64,000 bases of DNA from the NCBI GenBank assembly GCA_947500295.1, contig CANMRM010000002.1:1-64000 (forward strand), given 5' to 3'. A program made the translations under genes and the position numbers. Source of the stretch: an uncultured Kordiimonas sp. Lineage in GTDB: Bacteria > Pseudomonadota > Alphaproteobacteria > Sphingomonadales > Kordiimonadaceae. Positions within the stretch are counted from its first letter, which is position 1. The number at the start of each line of letters is the position of its first letter. Below are positions 40,192-50,243 of this stretch, in pieces. Below the pieces are notes generated by a model. It ran no database searches and had not been told where the DNA came from. It worked only from the letters and a program-made list of their open reading frames with translations.

Positions 40192-41478
40192 CTAGCGGTC
40201 AGCCAAAGCCGTATAGTCTCGCTTAGGTGCACCCGTAAACAGCTGACGTGGACGACCGATTTTTTGCGTCGGATCTTCAATCATCTCGTTCCATTGAGCG
40301 ATCCAGCCACTTGTCCTCGCAAGTGCAAACAGGACAGTGAACATTTCCGTTGGGAAGCCCATGGCTTTCAGGATAATGCCAGAATAGAAGTCAACGTTCG
40401 GATAAAGCTTCTTCGCAACAAAATACTCGTCTTCGAGAGCGATTTTCTCAAGCTCCATAGCCACGTCAAATAGTGGGTCGTCAACCCCCAGTTCTTTCAG
40501 CACTTTGTGCGCTGTATCGCGCATAACGGTCGCGCGGGGGTCAAAGTTTTTGTAAACTCGGTGCCCAAAGCCCATGAGGCGGAACGGGTCATTTTTGTCT
40601 TTCGCACGAGCGACAAATTCAGGGATACGGTCAACTGTGCCAATTTCAGACAGCATATTCAGGCACGCTTCATTAGCACCCCCATGTGCGGGGCCCCAAA
40701 GGCATGCAATACCGGCAGCGATGCATGCGAACGGGTTAGCGCCCGATGAACCAGCCAGCCGTACAGTTGACGTCGAAGCGTTTTGCTCATGGTCCGCATG
40801 CAAAATGAAAATGAGATCCATGGCTTTTTCGAGAACCGGATTGATCTTGTAGTCCTCCGCAGGAACAGAGAACATCATCTTCAGAAAATTGCCAGCGTAG
40901 GAAAGGTTGTTATCCGGATAAACAAAAGCCTGACCTATCGAGTATTTGTAAGCCATCGCAGCAATCGTTGGGATTTTGGCAATCATACGGTAACTGGCGA
41001 CCATGCGTTGATGCGGATCGTTAATATCCGTGCTGTCATGATAGAAGGCTGCCAGGGCCCCAACAACGCCAACCATGATCGCCATTGGGTGCGCGTCGCG
41101 CCTGAAGCCACTGAAAAATCGATGAAGTTGCTCATGCACCATAGTGTGATGCGTGATATCCCAGACGAACTTGTCTTTTTCTGCCTTGGTCGGCAATTCA
41201 CCGAACAGCAAAAGATAACAACACTCCATATAATCGCTTTGTGCTGCCAATTGTTCGATTGGATAACCGCGGTACTGCAGTTCGCCTTTTTCACCATCAA
41301 TATAGGTGATTTTGGATTCACAGCTTGCTGTCGACGTGAAGCCAGGGTCAAACGTGAACATGTCCGTTTGAGCATACAGCTTGCGAATATCAATTACTTT
41401 TGGACCCACGGAGCCTTCCATCACAGGGAGATCGACTTCCAGACCGTCGCCGGTCAATTTCAGGGGATCGTTAGACAT
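40192..41478 (-). CDS. gltA: Citrate synthase
   Basis: Type II citrate synthase, 428 residues, condenses acetyl-CoA and oxaloacetate at the entry of the TCA cycle. The catalytic His region [15 protein letters not shown] and the [13 protein letters not shown] motif are visible. The N-terminal beta-rich region (about 1-60) is that of the hexameric gram-negative type. AAGGAG lies ahead of the ATG. It follows gltX by 49 bases, across a hairpin. Confidence 0.98.
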   Translation of the reverse strand: MSNDPLKLTGDGLEVDLPVMEGSVGPKVIDIRKLYAQTDMFTFDPGFTSTASCESKITYIDGEKGELQYRGYPIEQLAAQSDYMECCYLLLFGELPTKAEKDKFVWDITHHTMVHEQLHRFFSGFRRDAHPMAIMVGVVGALAAFYHDSTDINDPHQRMVASYRMIAKIPTIAAMAYKYSIGQAFVYPDNNLSYAGNFLKMMFSVPAEDYKINPVLEKAMDLIFILHADHEQNASTSTVRLAGSSGANPFACIAAGIACLWGPAHGGANEACLNMLSEIGTVDRIPEFVARAKDKNDPFRLMGFGHRVYKNFDPRATVMRDTAHKVLKELGVDDPLFDVAMELEKIALEDEYFVAKKLYPNVDFYSGIILKAMGFPTEMFTVLFALARTSGWIAQWNEMIEDPTQKIGRPRQLFTGAPKRDYTALADR

Positions 41479-41494
41479 GGTCCATACTCCTTAT

Positions 41495-41526
41495 AAAATT
41501 TAGCATCCGGTACCAAACCGGATGGG
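41495..41526 (-). terminator. Possible terminator after gltX
   Basis: On the - strand CATCCGGT and ACCGGATG (41504-41524) form an 8-bp stem with a 5-base loop, followed by CTAAATTTT. The T run is poor, so read-through into gltA is possible. Confidence 0.5.
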
Positions 41527-41527
41527 G

Positions 41528-42928
41528 TCAGGCAGTGGCTTGGTCTTTGAGCCGAGCCAACGTTTCCTTCTGGCCTAGTATCTCCAGAAGTTCGATCAGA
41601 TCACCCGATGGTGCGCCACCTGTTAACGCGGCCCTGATCGGTTGCATTACCTTTCCCATTTTCAAATCCCTCGCCTGTGCAAAGGACATAATGGCCGCTT
41701 TAATCACATCCTGTTTCCAGTCTGTGATAGCGGTCAGTTCAGTTGCGGCACTTTCCAGCATGGCTTGTTGGCCATCCAGTGTTGCTGCCGCTTTTTCCGT
41801 TAGCGATACTGGTCTTATGTTACAAAAGAGCGAAGCTCCATTGACAACATCCGGCAAGCGTTTAGCCCGATCCACAATCGACGGCATTGCCTTCACAATG
41901 CGATCTCGTTCCGTCCCGGACAATCCGTTGCCTGTTTTCTTTTCTAGGTCGTTTTCGATAGTAGACAAGAGCTCACTTGGTGCCAATTGTCGCATGTAAT
42001 GAACATTCAGGCTGTCGAGCTTGTCGAAATCAAAGCGGGCAGGGCCTTTGCCGATATTTTCCAGGTTAAACCAGTCAATAGCCTGAGTTGTCGGAATGAT
42101 CTCATCGTCACCGTGGCTCCAGCCGAGGCGCAAAAGATAGTTTCGCATTGCTTCCGGCAAAAATCCCATATCGGCATAGGCATCGACACCCAATGCACCA
42201 TGCCTTTTGGATAGTTTCTTGCCATCAGGACCATGAATGAGCGGAATATGGGCAAACTCCGGAGTATCCCAACCCATTGCCTCAAATAGCTGAACCTGAC
42301 GAAAGGCATTATTGAGATGGTCATCGCCCCGTACGATATGGGTGATACCCATGTCATGATCATCTACGACAACGGCCAGCATGTAAGTCGGCGTACCGTC
42401 TGACCTCAGCAAAATCATGTCATCCAGCGTAGAGTTGTCCACGGTAACAGCACCCTGAACTCTATCGTTGATCGTCGTTGTCCCGGTTCTTGGCATCTTC
42501 AGACGAACTGCAAAGGGTCTTGATGCGGTTGTTGCATCCGGTTCTACATCCCGCCACATGTCACCACGAAAAACCTCTCGCTTTTCCCGGGCTTTCGCGC
42601 GAAGTTCTGCGGTTTCTTCGGCTGTCGCATAACACTTGTATGCTTTTCCTGCGTCCAGAAGATGCCTGGCTACTTCCCGATGTCGTTCCGCACTACCGAA
42701 CTGGCTTACGGCGTCTCCATCCCATTCCAGTCCCAGCCAGTCCATGCCAGACTTAATAGCTTCAATAGCTGCTTCCGTAGACCGCGCGCGATCTGTGTCT
42801 TCAATCCGCAATAAGAATTTGCCGCCGTGGTGACGGGCAAACAACCAATTATACAAGGCCGTTCTGGCTCCGCCAATATGCAGAAAACCAGTTGGGGAAG
42901 GGGCAAACCGTGTGACAACGTTGGGCAT
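41528..42928 (-). CDS. gltX: Glutamyl-tRNA synthetase
   Basis: GltX, 466 residues, class I. RFAPSPTGFLHIGGARTALYNWLFA at the N-terminus holds the HIGH-type motif (His17-Ile-Gly-Gly), and KLSKRHGAL the KMSKS-type motif. A longer frame begins at 42958, but the ATG at 42928 gives the standard MPNVVTRFAPSPTG start. It may act on tRNA-Glu and, in organisms without GlnRS, tRNA-Gln. It is divergent from comEC. Confidence 0.96.
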   Translation of the reverse strand: MPNVVTRFAPSPTGFLHIGGARTALYNWLFARHHGGKFLLRIEDTDRARSTEAAIEAIKSGMDWLGLEWDGDAVSQFGSAERHREVARHLLDAGKAYKCYATAEETAELRAKAREKREVFRGDMWRDVEPDATTASRPFAVRLKMPRTGTTTINDRVQGAVTVDNSTLDDMILLRSDGTPTYMLAVVVDDHDMGITHIVRGDDHLNNAFRQVQLFEAMGWDTPEFAHIPLIHGPDGKKLSKRHGALGVDAYADMGFLPEAMRNYLLRLGWSHGDDEIIPTTQAIDWFNLENIGKGPARFDFDKLDSLNVHYMRQLAPSELLSTIENDLEKKTGNGLSGTERDRIVKAMPSIVDRAKRLPDVVNGASLFCNIRPVSLTEKAAATLDGQQAMLESAATELTAITDWKQDVIKAAIMSFAQARDLKMGKVMQPIRAALTGGAPSGDLIELLEILGQKETLARLKDQATA

Positions 42929-43059
42929 GTGTAATTGCACGCTCAGTTCATAAAACACTGTAGTTTCTAAATAAAATCAGCAAAAATCAGAAGGAAATCC
43001 GCTGCTTCAGAAGCTTGGTGAGGCTTGTAGCATATGTTCCTGACGAACACAAATTTGCT

Positions 43060-43087
43060 TTGACAGTCTCGCCACAAAAATTACTGA
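43060..43087 (+). promoter_or_regulatory. Putative comEC promoter
   Basis: A consensus -35 TTGACA (43060-43065) lies 16 bases before TACTGA (43082-43087). It is the best candidate in the gltX-comEC divergent gap. Confidence 0.4.
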
Positions 43088-43113
43088 TGTAATTGGGGCA
43101 TAAGGAGCTGGAG

Positions 43114-45198
43114 ATGAAACGTCTGGCTGACATTTTTGGACGCCGTGTTACCAGCCAAGAATTTCTGCATGAGGATTGGCGGGTGATATTGGCCGTTTCC
43201 TGCTTTGCGATCGGGTGTGTCCTTGTTCTGAACGCGTCGTTCCCACACATCCGTGTCTTGCATTGGATTGCCCTTTCGTTCATTTGCCTCGTTGCAGTCA
43301 TGCTGCTTAAGGCCAGCTACCGTACAGCTCTCGTTTGCATCGCAGCCGTCGTTGCCGGAGGTGCCATTTCTCAGGCGAAACTGGACAGCCTCCCTGTTCA
43401 GGAACTTACCCGCCAGAGCTTTGTTAGTATGTCAGGTACTGCAGAACAGATTGAATACCGACCAGGCAAGCCTATGCGCCTGCTGATGCGAGTTGCTGAC
43501 ATTGACAAAAACGACTGGCTGAAAGGACGGCGTGTCCGGCTCTCTGTCCGGACAAAAGTACCGGCAACTCTTGAATCCGGTGACAAGATTTCGATCCGGG
43601 CATTGCTGGAACCCATGAGAGGTAGGATCACGCCGGATGGTTTTGATTTCGCTCAACACAATAGATATCAAGGCATAGCGGCACAAGGTTTCGCAGTTTC
43701 CGAGGTAGCGATAGAGCAGCCTGCCTATATCGACAGCTGGCAAGCAACCATTCAGAATATACGCAGCGCCATTGCGATACGCATTCTTACGCATGTTGAT
43801 CAACCGCTCGGTGGTGTGGCCGTTGCACTGACAACTGGTCACAGACAGTATATTGACAACCAAACCGCTGCCAACCTTCGCGACTCTGGATTAGCCCATC
43901 TGCTTGCAATATCCGGTCTGCATATGGGATTGATTACTGGTGCTGCCTTTTTCATTTTTGAGTTATTATTTGCAGCCATACCAACTGTGTCCCTCCGCTA
44001 CCAACCGCGCAAAGTGGCTGCCGTAATAGCTTGGCTTTTTGGGTTAGCTTACCTGGCACTATCTGGCGGAAGTACCAGCACCATAAGAGCATTTATCATG
44101 GTTTCGATCGCCATACTGGCTGTTCTTACTGACCGCCGTGTCATTTCTTTGCGGAGCGTTTCCATAGCCGCGCTGGTAGTTTTGATTTTGTCGCCGCAAG
44201 CAATCTTTTCCGTCAGTTTTCAGATGTCATTCGCTGCTACGATCGGAATAGTTATTGCCTATGACCAATTCAACAAATCGAGACGGGTTAGGCTTGAGAG
44301 CACCAGATCATCAGGCAGTAAAAGCGGATGGAGGAGGGCGACAGCACGCTATTTTGCTGCAGCCGCAGCAACAAGCCTGATTGCGCAGGTAGCCATTGCG
44401 CCGGTTGCACTGTATCATTTTCAAGCCATTTCCGTGGTGGGTATTTTCGCCAACGTCATAGCAATTCCCATTATGGCCTTTGTCGTGATGCCGGCAGCAT
44501 TGCTCGCTCTGCTATTAATGCCCGTTGGGCTTGATATCCCCTTGTTTTGGGTTATGCAAACGGGACTTGGCGTAATTGTTCAGGTCTCAGAATATATTGC
44601 AAGTTTTCCATATAGTGTATTCCGAGCCGGCCCCTTTCAATGGCCTCTTATGGCAATTACAGGAGCCTGTTTCGTCGGGGCAATGTTAGTCAGACGGCCC
44701 GTTGCAATCGCCGTGTCAGGCGCGGTTGTCCTGCTGTCGGCGATAGTATTTGCCAGTCAACCTGCAGCAATTCTCATGGATAATGGTGGGCGTGTCATTG
44801 CCCTTAAACAAGACGCTGGCACAATTGCTATCGCGGGCGGCAGAAGAGGTGGCTTTAGAGATGAGTCGTGGCAACGCTATTGGAATACCAAGCCCGGAAA
44901 CTCAATTGAGAAGCTCGACCGCACATGTGATGCACGGGCTTGCCAGCATATCCTGATTGCCAAAACGCTGGTCACTCGTGTTGTTCGAAGTACGAGCCTT
45001 GGCGTTACACGGCAAGCTTGCAACGCTGGATATATTGTTATTGCACCCTATACACATGAGCGGCATTGCCGTTCAGCAGCGGCCTTCCTGTCCATCGAAG
45101 ACATAGAACGGTATGGCCCGGCAGCCGTCTGGGTGCCGGGCACGCCCAATGAACAGGAAAAACTGAGATTCAGATATGTTAACGCTGAGCAAGAATGA
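43114..45198 (+). CDS. comEC: ComEC/Rec2 family competence channel protein
   Basis: A 694-residue polytopic membrane protein. An N-terminal DUF4131 region with an OB-like domain (about 100-190) is followed by the Competence domain (about 230-500), with the motif HLLAISGLHMGLITGAAFF and LALSGGSTSTIRAF. ComEC passes single-stranded DNA across the inner membrane during uptake. The C-terminal 130 residues hold no HXHXDH zinc motif, so the beta-lactamase-like domain is missing or degenerate. AAGGAG supports the ATG at 43114. Confidence 0.92.
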   Translation: MKRLADIFGRRVTSQEFLHEDWRVILAVSCFAIGCVLVLNASFPHIRVLHWIALSFICLVAVMLLKASYRTALVCIAAVVAGGAISQAKLDSLPVQELTRQSFVSMSGTAEQIEYRPGKPMRLLMRVADIDKNDWLKGRRVRLSVRTKVPATLESGDKISIRALLEPMRGRITPDGFDFAQHNRYQGIAAQGFAVSEVAIEQPAYIDSWQATIQNIRSAIAIRILTHVDQPLGGVAVALTTGHRQYIDNQTAANLRDSGLAHLLAISGLHMGLITGAAFFIFELLFAAIPTVSLRYQPRKVAAVIAWLFGLAYLALSGGSTSTIRAFIMVSIAILAVLTDRRVISLRSVSIAALVVLILSPQAIFSVSFQMSFAATIGIVIAYDQFNKSRRVRLESTRSSGSKSGWRRATARYFAAAAATSLIAQVAIAPVALYHFQAISVVGIFANVIAIPIMAFVVMPAALLALLLMPVGLDIPLFWVMQTGLGVIVQVSEYIASFPYSVFRAGPFQWPLMAITGACFVGAMLVRRPVAIAVSGAVVLLSAIVFASQPAAILMDNGGRVIALKQDAGTIAIAGGRRGGFRDESWQRYWNTKPGNSIEKLDRTCDARACQHILIAKTLVTRVVRSTSLGVTRQACNAGYIVIAPYTHERHCRSAAAFLSIEDIERYGPAAVWVPGTPNEQEKLRFRYVNAEQE

Positions 45199-45270
45199 TA
45201 ATAGCGTCTAAGCGCACTCGCAATACATCAACCCGCCACCAGATTGGGTACTGAGGGCAGCAGTAAAACT

Positions 45271-45954
45271 CTAGTGATAATGGCGCACCAATCCCACCAG
45301 GCGACCCTGAACCTGTACACGATCTGCAGTATAGGACTGTGTGGCATGGCTGGCATTTGCAGGGACAAGCTGAATGTTACTGCCATCCCGCTTTAGCGTC
45401 TTCAGCGTTGCTTCCTCTCTGTCGACAAGAGCAACGACAACTTCACCATCTCGCGCTGTTTGACCGCTTTCAATAACAACTGTATCGCCATCCATAATAC
45501 CGAGATCAACCATAGAATCGCCCGATATTTCAAGAGCATAGCAATTACCGCGACCTACCATCGATGCAGGGACAGGGACATGACTATCAACATTTTCCAG
45601 CGCTTCGATAGGTGTTCCAGCAGCAATTTTTCCATGCATTGGGATTTCAAGTACATCAGCGGCGGTTGCTGCCTTGCCAAAGTCTCCAGCAATCACGTTA
45701 TCTTCAGCCGCCAATTCGCCGGGCGATCCTGCACCCACTCCATCAGGCAGTTTTACAACCTCAAGCGCTCTCGCCCGATTGGCCATCCGCTTGATGAAAC
45801 CACGTTCTTCAAGTGCACTAATGAGCCTGTGAACACCAGATTTAGATTTGAGGCCAAGTGCATCTTTCATTTCGTCAAAAGAAGGGGACACCCCTCCATT
45901 ATTCAGTCGTTCATCTATGAATAGAAGAAGTTGCCGCTGCTTAGCCGTCAACAT
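45271..45954 (-). CDS. lexA: SOS repressor LexA
   Basis: LexA, 227 residues. An N-terminal winged helix (residues 1-68) binds SOS boxes. The C-terminal peptidase has its cleavage site at Ala112-Gly113, nucleophile Ser147 (SGDSMVD) and general base Lys185 (EATLKTLKRDG). RecA-stimulated self-cleavage relieves repression. An operator overlaps its own promoter (separate entries). It follows moeA in the same direction but has its own promoter. Confidence 0.97.
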   Translation of the reverse strand: MLTAKQRQLLLFIDERLNNGGVSPSFDEMKDALGLKSKSGVHRLISALEERGFIKRMANRARALEVVKLPDGVGAGSPGELAAEDNVIAGDFGKAATAADVLEIPMHGKIAAGTPIEALENVDSHVPVPASMVGRGNCYALEISGDSMVDLGIMDGDTVVIESGQTARDGEVVVALVDREEATLKTLKRDGSNIQLVPANASHATQSYTADRVQVQGRLVGLVRHYH

Positions 45955-45985
45955 ATGGTATCTCCACCAAACCTGTTTACCTTAT

Positions 45986-46000
45986 GTTCTCTTTTAGTTC
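45986..46000 (-). promoter_or_regulatory. SOS box (LexA operator)
   Basis: GTTC-N7-GTTC (GTTC TCTTTTA GTTC on the + strand; GAAC-N7-GAAC on the - strand) is the alphaproteobacterial LexA site. It lies 32 bases upstream of the lexA ATG and overlaps the -10 region, as expected for autorepression. Confidence 0.88.
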
Positions 46001-46020
46001 ACGATTTGATTGAATGTCAA
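45991..46020 (-). promoter_or_regulatory. lexA promoter
   Basis: On the - strand a consensus TTGACA (46015-46020) is followed after 17-18 bases by CTAAAA/TAAAAG as -10. The SOS box covers the -10 element. Confidence 0.65.
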
Positions 46021-46050
46021 GTGAGATAATTACATTGACCAATTCATGGT

Positions 46051-47241
46051 CTAGAACGGCAGGAACATAACAGCGTCACCCGCGTCGATGGCTGGTGCGC
46101 CAATTGGCCTGACTATCAGACCGTCGCATTGGGCAAGCACGGTCGAGAGGCTACTGTCCTGGCTGGCTGCGGGGTCAGCCATTCGTGAACCCGGTTCTCC
46201 GACCAACCTGGCTCTCATATAGTGCTGGCGAGGACCATTTTCGGGTAGGGCCGTAGCACACGGCAGTGAAAGCCCTACGGGACACGGGGCAGGGCGCCCC
46301 ATCAACTTGTCAATTAGGGGCCGCAGAAACAGAAGCGAGCAAACGAATGCCGAGGCAGGATTTCCCGGAAGACCCAACATATGCTGGTGGCCCCGGCGGC
46401 CGTATATAAGAGGCTTTCCTGGCCTCATGGCAACTTTCCAGAAATCCAGCGACATGCCTTCCTTCTTCATGGCCTCCTGAACGAAATCCTTATCACCAAC
46501 TGACGCTCCACCAATGGTTACCAGAATGTCCGCACCAGAGTTGTTTCGAATGGCGGCAGAAATTCCATCAAGCGTATCGCCCACGTGGCCACTGAACACA
46601 ACTTCGGCGCCGCATTCCTCCACGAGGGCCTGCAATTGCGGCCTGGCACTGTCCACCGTGTCATAGTCCGAAAATTTGGCCTGCCCGGGGTCCGCCAATT
46701 CGTCGCCAGTCGCCAAAAACGCAATCTTGGGCCGTCGGTGGACCATGAGGTGAGCTTGTCCTGCACTTGCAGCAAGACCAATAGACTTTGCTGTCATGAA
46801 AGTTCCACCTTCCAGCACAGTTTGCTTCTCAAGGAAGTCAATCCCCATGGATCGAATGTGCTGACCGGAAGACGCACGCTGAGCCGTCGTCATTTTGTCG
46901 CCGTCCCTTTGCACGTTTTCCTGAATCACAATCTGGTCGGCCCCAGCGGGCACAGCCGCACCGGTAAATATCCGAACAGCTTCACCAGAATGAAGTGCCT
47001 TTGCGTACGGGTGACCCGCCGCGGACTCACCAACTACGTCAAATGTCGAGCCGGCTTCCAGATCCTGGCTTTTAACGGCATATCCATCCATTGCCGACAC
47101 ATCGCACCCGGGTTGCGAGCGTCGTGCACGAATTGGCGCAGCTATTACCCGGCCAGATGCCTTTGCCACCTCAATTTTTTCGGTTCCAAGGGGCAGGGCT
47201 TTGCCAACAATGCGTTCAAAAGCTTGTTCGACTGAAATCAT
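46051..47241 (-). CDS. moeA: Molybdopterin molybdenumtransferase
   Basis: MoeA, 396 residues, inserts molybdate into molybdopterin-AMP. AMDGYAVKS near residue 50, the GDELADPGQ motif, [11 protein letters not shown] and [12 protein letters not shown] are the family blocks. The start overlaps the moaC stop by four bases (ATGA). It is the last gene of the trpGDC-moaC-moeA run. Confidence 0.97.
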   Translation of the reverse strand: MISVEQAFERIVGKALPLGTEKIEVAKASGRVIAAPIRARRSQPGCDVSAMDGYAVKSQDLEAGSTFDVVGESAAGHPYAKALHSGEAVRIFTGAAVPAGADQIVIQENVQRDGDKMTTAQRASSGQHIRSMGIDFLEKQTVLEGGTFMTAKSIGLAASAGQAHLMVHRRPKIAFLATGDELADPGQAKFSDYDTVDSARPQLQALVEECGAEVVFSGHVGDTLDGISAAIRNNSGADILVTIGGASVGDKDFVQEAMKKEGMSLDFWKVAMRPGKPLIYGRRGHQHMLGLPGNPASAFVCSLLFLRPLIDKLMGRPAPCPVGLSLPCATALPENGPRQHYMRARLVGEPGSRMADPAASQDSSLSTVLAQCDGLIVRPIGAPAIDAGDAVMFLPF

Positions 47242-47723
47242 ACTTCATTTTTCCGGACGTAATGTCCTGATTTACCGCCGCTTTTTTCCAGCAGCTGGAC
47301 ATTGGAAATTACCATGGCCTTATCCACAGCTTTGGCCATGTCATAGACAGTAAGGGCGGCGGTGGAAGCAGCCGCCAGCGCTTCCATCTCCACACCTGTT
47401 TTGCCATCAACACGCACCGTAGCTTCAATTCGCAGTTCAGTTTGGTTAGTCCATTCGAACTCTATGGCCACGCCAGTGACAGGCAGTGGGTGGCATAAGG
47501 GTATGAGCTCGGGCGTCCTTTTTGCCGCCATTATGCCAGCCACCCTCGCAACCGCAATGACATCACCTTTTTTGATCTCATTTGCCTGGATCAGTTCCGC
47601 CGTTTCGAGTTTCATCAGCACACAGGCTTGAGCAATGGCAGTCCGCTTGGTGACCGCCTTGTCACCCACATCCACCATGCGAGCGGAACCGCTCTCGTCT
47701 GTATGGCTCAGTTTATCAGTCAT
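47238..47723 (-). CDS. moaC: Cyclic pyranopterin monophosphate synthase
   Basis: MoaC, 161 residues, forms cyclic pyranopterin monophosphate in molybdenum cofactor synthesis. [29 protein letters not shown] (catalytic region) and [14 protein letters not shown] are present. The frame extends upstream into trpC; the ATG at 47723 overlaps the trpC stop (ATGA) and gives the family length. Confidence 0.97.
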   Translation of the reverse strand: MTDKLSHTDESGSARMVDVGDKAVTKRTAIAQACVLMKLETAELIQANEIKKGDVIAVARVAGIMAAKRTPELIPLCHPLPVTGVAIEFEWTNQTELRIEATVRVDGKTGVEMEALAAASTAALTVYDMAKAVDKAMVISNVQLLEKSGGKSGHYVRKNEV

Positions 47724-48529
47724 GACGCATCTTTCTGGAACCTGCCAACTGCGGCAGCCACATCTTTCTGACGCATGAAGGTCTCGCCAATCAAGAAACA
47801 ATTGGCGCCCACGCCTGAGCAAGCTGCCAAGTCTTCCTTGCTGCCCAGGCCAGATTCTGCAACTGCTATATAACCATCAGGAAACTTCGGGACCAATTCA
47901 AGCGTATTGTCCAGCGAGACCTCCATGGTCTTCAGGTTCCTGTTGTTGACGCCCAGCAGAGGACTTTTGAGGCGAAGGGCACGGTCCAGCTCACTTTCAT
48001 CATGAATTTCGACAAGGACATCCATGCCAAGATCTGACGCAATCGCCTCAAGCTCAGAAGCCATAGTATCTGTTAAAGCAGCCATGATCAGCAAAATGCA
48101 ATCTGCACCCAAAGACCGGGCCTCATACACCTGATAGGGGTCGATCATGAAATCCTTGCGCAAAACCGGCAATGAACAGGCTTCCCGCGCTTCCTGGAGA
48201 TAGGTATCGTGCCCCTGAAAATAGGGCTCATCGGTCAGGACAGACAAGCATGCCGCCCCTCCCGCTTCATAGGCCGTTGCAAGCTCGGCGGGATGAAAGT
48301 CCGGCCGAATTAACCCTTTGGACGGGCTTGCCTTTTTGATTTCACAAATAAATCCATAGGCATCGTCTTCCAAACGGGCACGCAAGGCAGCTACAAATCC
48401 TCTTGGTGCATCTACGTTGGCGATGTTTCTCTTTAGGTCATCCAGCGAAACCTGTGCTTTTTTGACCGATACATGCACTTCCTTTCGCATGCAGATTTCG
48501 GTCAAAATATTGCCGGGCTTGCTCATCAT
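47720..48529 (-). CDS. trpC: Indole-3-glycerol phosphate synthase
   Basis: TrpC, 269 residues, a (beta/alpha)8 enzyme of tryptophan synthesis. The motifs [37 protein letters not shown] and [14 protein letters not shown] hold the catalytic lysines and the ligand sites. ATGATG at 48529/48526 offers two starts; the first overlaps the trpD stop. It is not fused to trpF. Confidence 0.96.
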   Translation of the reverse strand: MMSKPGNILTEICMRKEVHVSVKKAQVSLDDLKRNIANVDAPRGFVAALRARLEDDAYGFICEIKKASPSKGLIRPDFHPAELATAYEAGGAACLSVLTDEPYFQGHDTYLQEAREACSLPVLRKDFMIDPYQVYEARSLGADCILLIMAALTDTMASELEAIASDLGMDVLVEIHDESELDRALRLKSPLLGVNNRNLKTMEVSLDNTLELVPKFPDGYIAVAESGLGSKEDLAACSGVGANCFLIGETFMRQKDVAAAVGRFQKDAS

Positions 48530-49551
48530 CGCCCCCCGCATGTCTGAGTAAACGCGATCCATTCCTGCGCCAGTATGCCTGCTTTGCCGGAATCAATAAC
48601 GCCAGCACAAATATTTACACCTTCAGCCAAATCTTCAGCCTGCTTTCCTACAACCAGAGCTGCTCCGGCGTTCAGGAGCGTGATATCGCGATAGGCAGAC
48701 CGTTCGCCTTTCAGCAGACGTAACATGGCCTTTGCATTTTCTTCCGCGTTACCACCTTTGATGTCTGCGATGGGTGCCGGCGATAGGCCTACATCCCGCG
48801 GGGATACTTCAAACTCGCTGATAGTTCCGCCTTTGAGTTCAACAATGTTGGTAGGGCCACTGATAGAGACTTCGTCAAGGCCGTCATGACCATGAACAAC
48901 CCAGACATGCTCGCTACCCAGCTCAGCCAACACTTCGGCCATCGGGCGCTGCCAGCGCTGGTCATATACTCCCAACACTTGACGTTTGGCCTGGGCGGGG
49001 TTGGCCAGTGGTCCCAAGAGATTGAATATTGTGCGCACCTTCAGGGCTGCTCTTACAGGTGCAACATGTCGCATCGCCTGATGGTGAGCGGGCGCAAACA
49101 TGAAGGTGAAACCAAATCGATCGAGACAGTCTTGATTTTCCTGCAGCGAAATTTCGAGGTTCGCCCCCATGGACGTCAAGACATCAGCCGAGCCCGATTT
49201 GGATGAGACCGAGCGGTTGCCGTGTTTTGCGACACGACAGCCCGCGGCAGCTGCAACAAGCGCCGCAGCGGTGGAAATATTATAGGTACCAAGTCCGTCG
49301 CCACCGGTTCCGCATGTGTCAACAACGTCGCCCGGATCAGCAAGCTTGCTGGCTTTGGACCTGAGCACCTTGGCGCCGCCAACGATTTCGTCAACCGTTT
49401 CGCCGCGCACACACAGAGCCATTAAAAAGGCCGAAATCTGAACGGGATCAACTGCGCCTGTCATAATGGCATCAAAAGACCTGGATGACTGTGCCAACGT
49501 GAGCGTTTCGCCTCTGGCAAGGCGCGAAAGAATATCAGAAAATTCAGGCAT
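48526..49551 (-). CDS. trpD: Anthranilate phosphoribosyltransferase
   Basis: TrpD, 341 residues, transfers phosphoribose to anthranilate. The PRPP motif VDTCGTGGDGLGTYNISTAAA (about residues 78-98) and KHGNRSVSSKSGSADVL are clear. It is separate from trpG, unlike the enterobacterial fusion. It overlaps trpG by eight bases and trpC by four. Confidence 0.98.
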   Translation of the reverse strand: MPEFSDILSRLARGETLTLAQSSRSFDAIMTGAVDPVQISAFLMALCVRGETVDEIVGGAKVLRSKASKLADPGDVVDTCGTGGDGLGTYNISTAAALVAAAAGCRVAKHGNRSVSSKSGSADVLTSMGANLEISLQENQDCLDRFGFTFMFAPAHHQAMRHVAPVRAALKVRTIFNLLGPLANPAQAKRQVLGVYDQRWQRPMAEVLAELGSEHVWVVHGHDGLDEVSISGPTNIVELKGGTISEFEVSPRDVGLSPAPIADIKGGNAEENAKAMLRLLKGERSAYRDITLLNAGAALVVGKQAEDLAEGVNICAGVIDSGKAGILAQEWIAFTQTCGGR

Positions 49552-50134
49552 AAAGCGCTTCTTTCTCTTCGCATATGGCTAGAAAATTCTTGATCAGGGC
49601 ATGGCCGTTCTCTGAGGCGATGCTTTCAGGGTGAAACTGGACGCCGTGCAAGGGATATTCCTTGTGCATCAGCCCCATTATGATGCCGTCGTCGGTTTCA
49701 GCAGTGACCTTCAGGCAATCAGGTAAACTATCTGGCGCGACTGTCAGGGAATGATAGCGTGTTGCAACAAAGGGCGAGGGCAGGCCGGAAAAGACACTGC
49801 TGCCATCGTGATGAATTTCACTGGTTTTACCGTGCATAACATAGGGTGCGCGTACGATACGTGCGCCAAAAGCCTGCGCAATCGACTGATGTCCGAGGCA
49901 CACACCAAGTATCGGCACATCACTTTTAAATCGCCCAACAAGGTCCAGACAAATTCCAGCTTCATTTGGTGTGCATGGTCCGGGGCTGATGATGATCCCT
50001 CGCGGATTTAGGGAGGAAACATCGTCACAACTAATTTGGTCATTACGGTGAACCGCCACATCCACGCCCAAATCAGTGAGATAATGGTACAAATTGTAAG
50101 TAAAGCTGTCGTAGTTATCGATAAGAATATACAT
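49544..50134 (-). CDS. trpG: Anthranilate synthase component II (glutamine amidotransferase)
   Basis: TrpG, 196 residues, releases ammonia from glutamine for TrpE. The triad is Cys79 (GVCLGHQ), His168 and Glu170 (GVQFHPE). The same family includes PabA, and the protein may serve both pathways. It starts the trpGDC-moaC-moeA unit and has its own promoter. trpE is about 1.1 kb away, beyond a divergent gene. Confidence 0.96.
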   Translation of the reverse strand: MYILIDNYDSFTYNLYHYLTDLGVDVAVHRNDQISCDDVSSLNPRGIIISPGPCTPNEAGICLDLVGRFKSDVPILGVCLGHQSIAQAFGARIVRAPYVMHGKTSEIHHDGSSVFSGLPSPFVATRYHSLTVAPDSLPDCLKVTAETDDGIIMGLMHKEYPLHGVQFHPESIASENGHALIKNFLAICEEKEALYA

Positions 50135-50188
50135 AAAGCTGGTCTTTGATAGCGCTTGCGCGGAACACCTATTGTGTAGACGGAGCGC

Positions 50189-50217
50189 ATTCTAGGGCTG
50201 GTGCCCACGACAAGCAA
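50189..50217 (-). promoter_or_regulatory. trpG promoter
   Basis: On the - strand TTGCTT (50212-50217) and TAGAAT (50189-50194) are separated by 17 bases. The transcript would start near 50182, leaving a leader of about 48 bases, too short for a classical trp attenuator. Confidence 0.65.
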
Positions 50218-50243
50218 GCGCGCTGAAGGACCCACACACAAGA

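Noticed and set aside
40783-41496. A 237-codon frame on the + strand opposite gltA
   Set aside because: Antisense shadow of citrate synthase with unlikely composition.
43033-43050. GTTC and GAAC near comEC as a second SOS box
   Set aside because: The half-sites are inverted and five bases apart, not the direct GTTC-N7-GTTC of this class.
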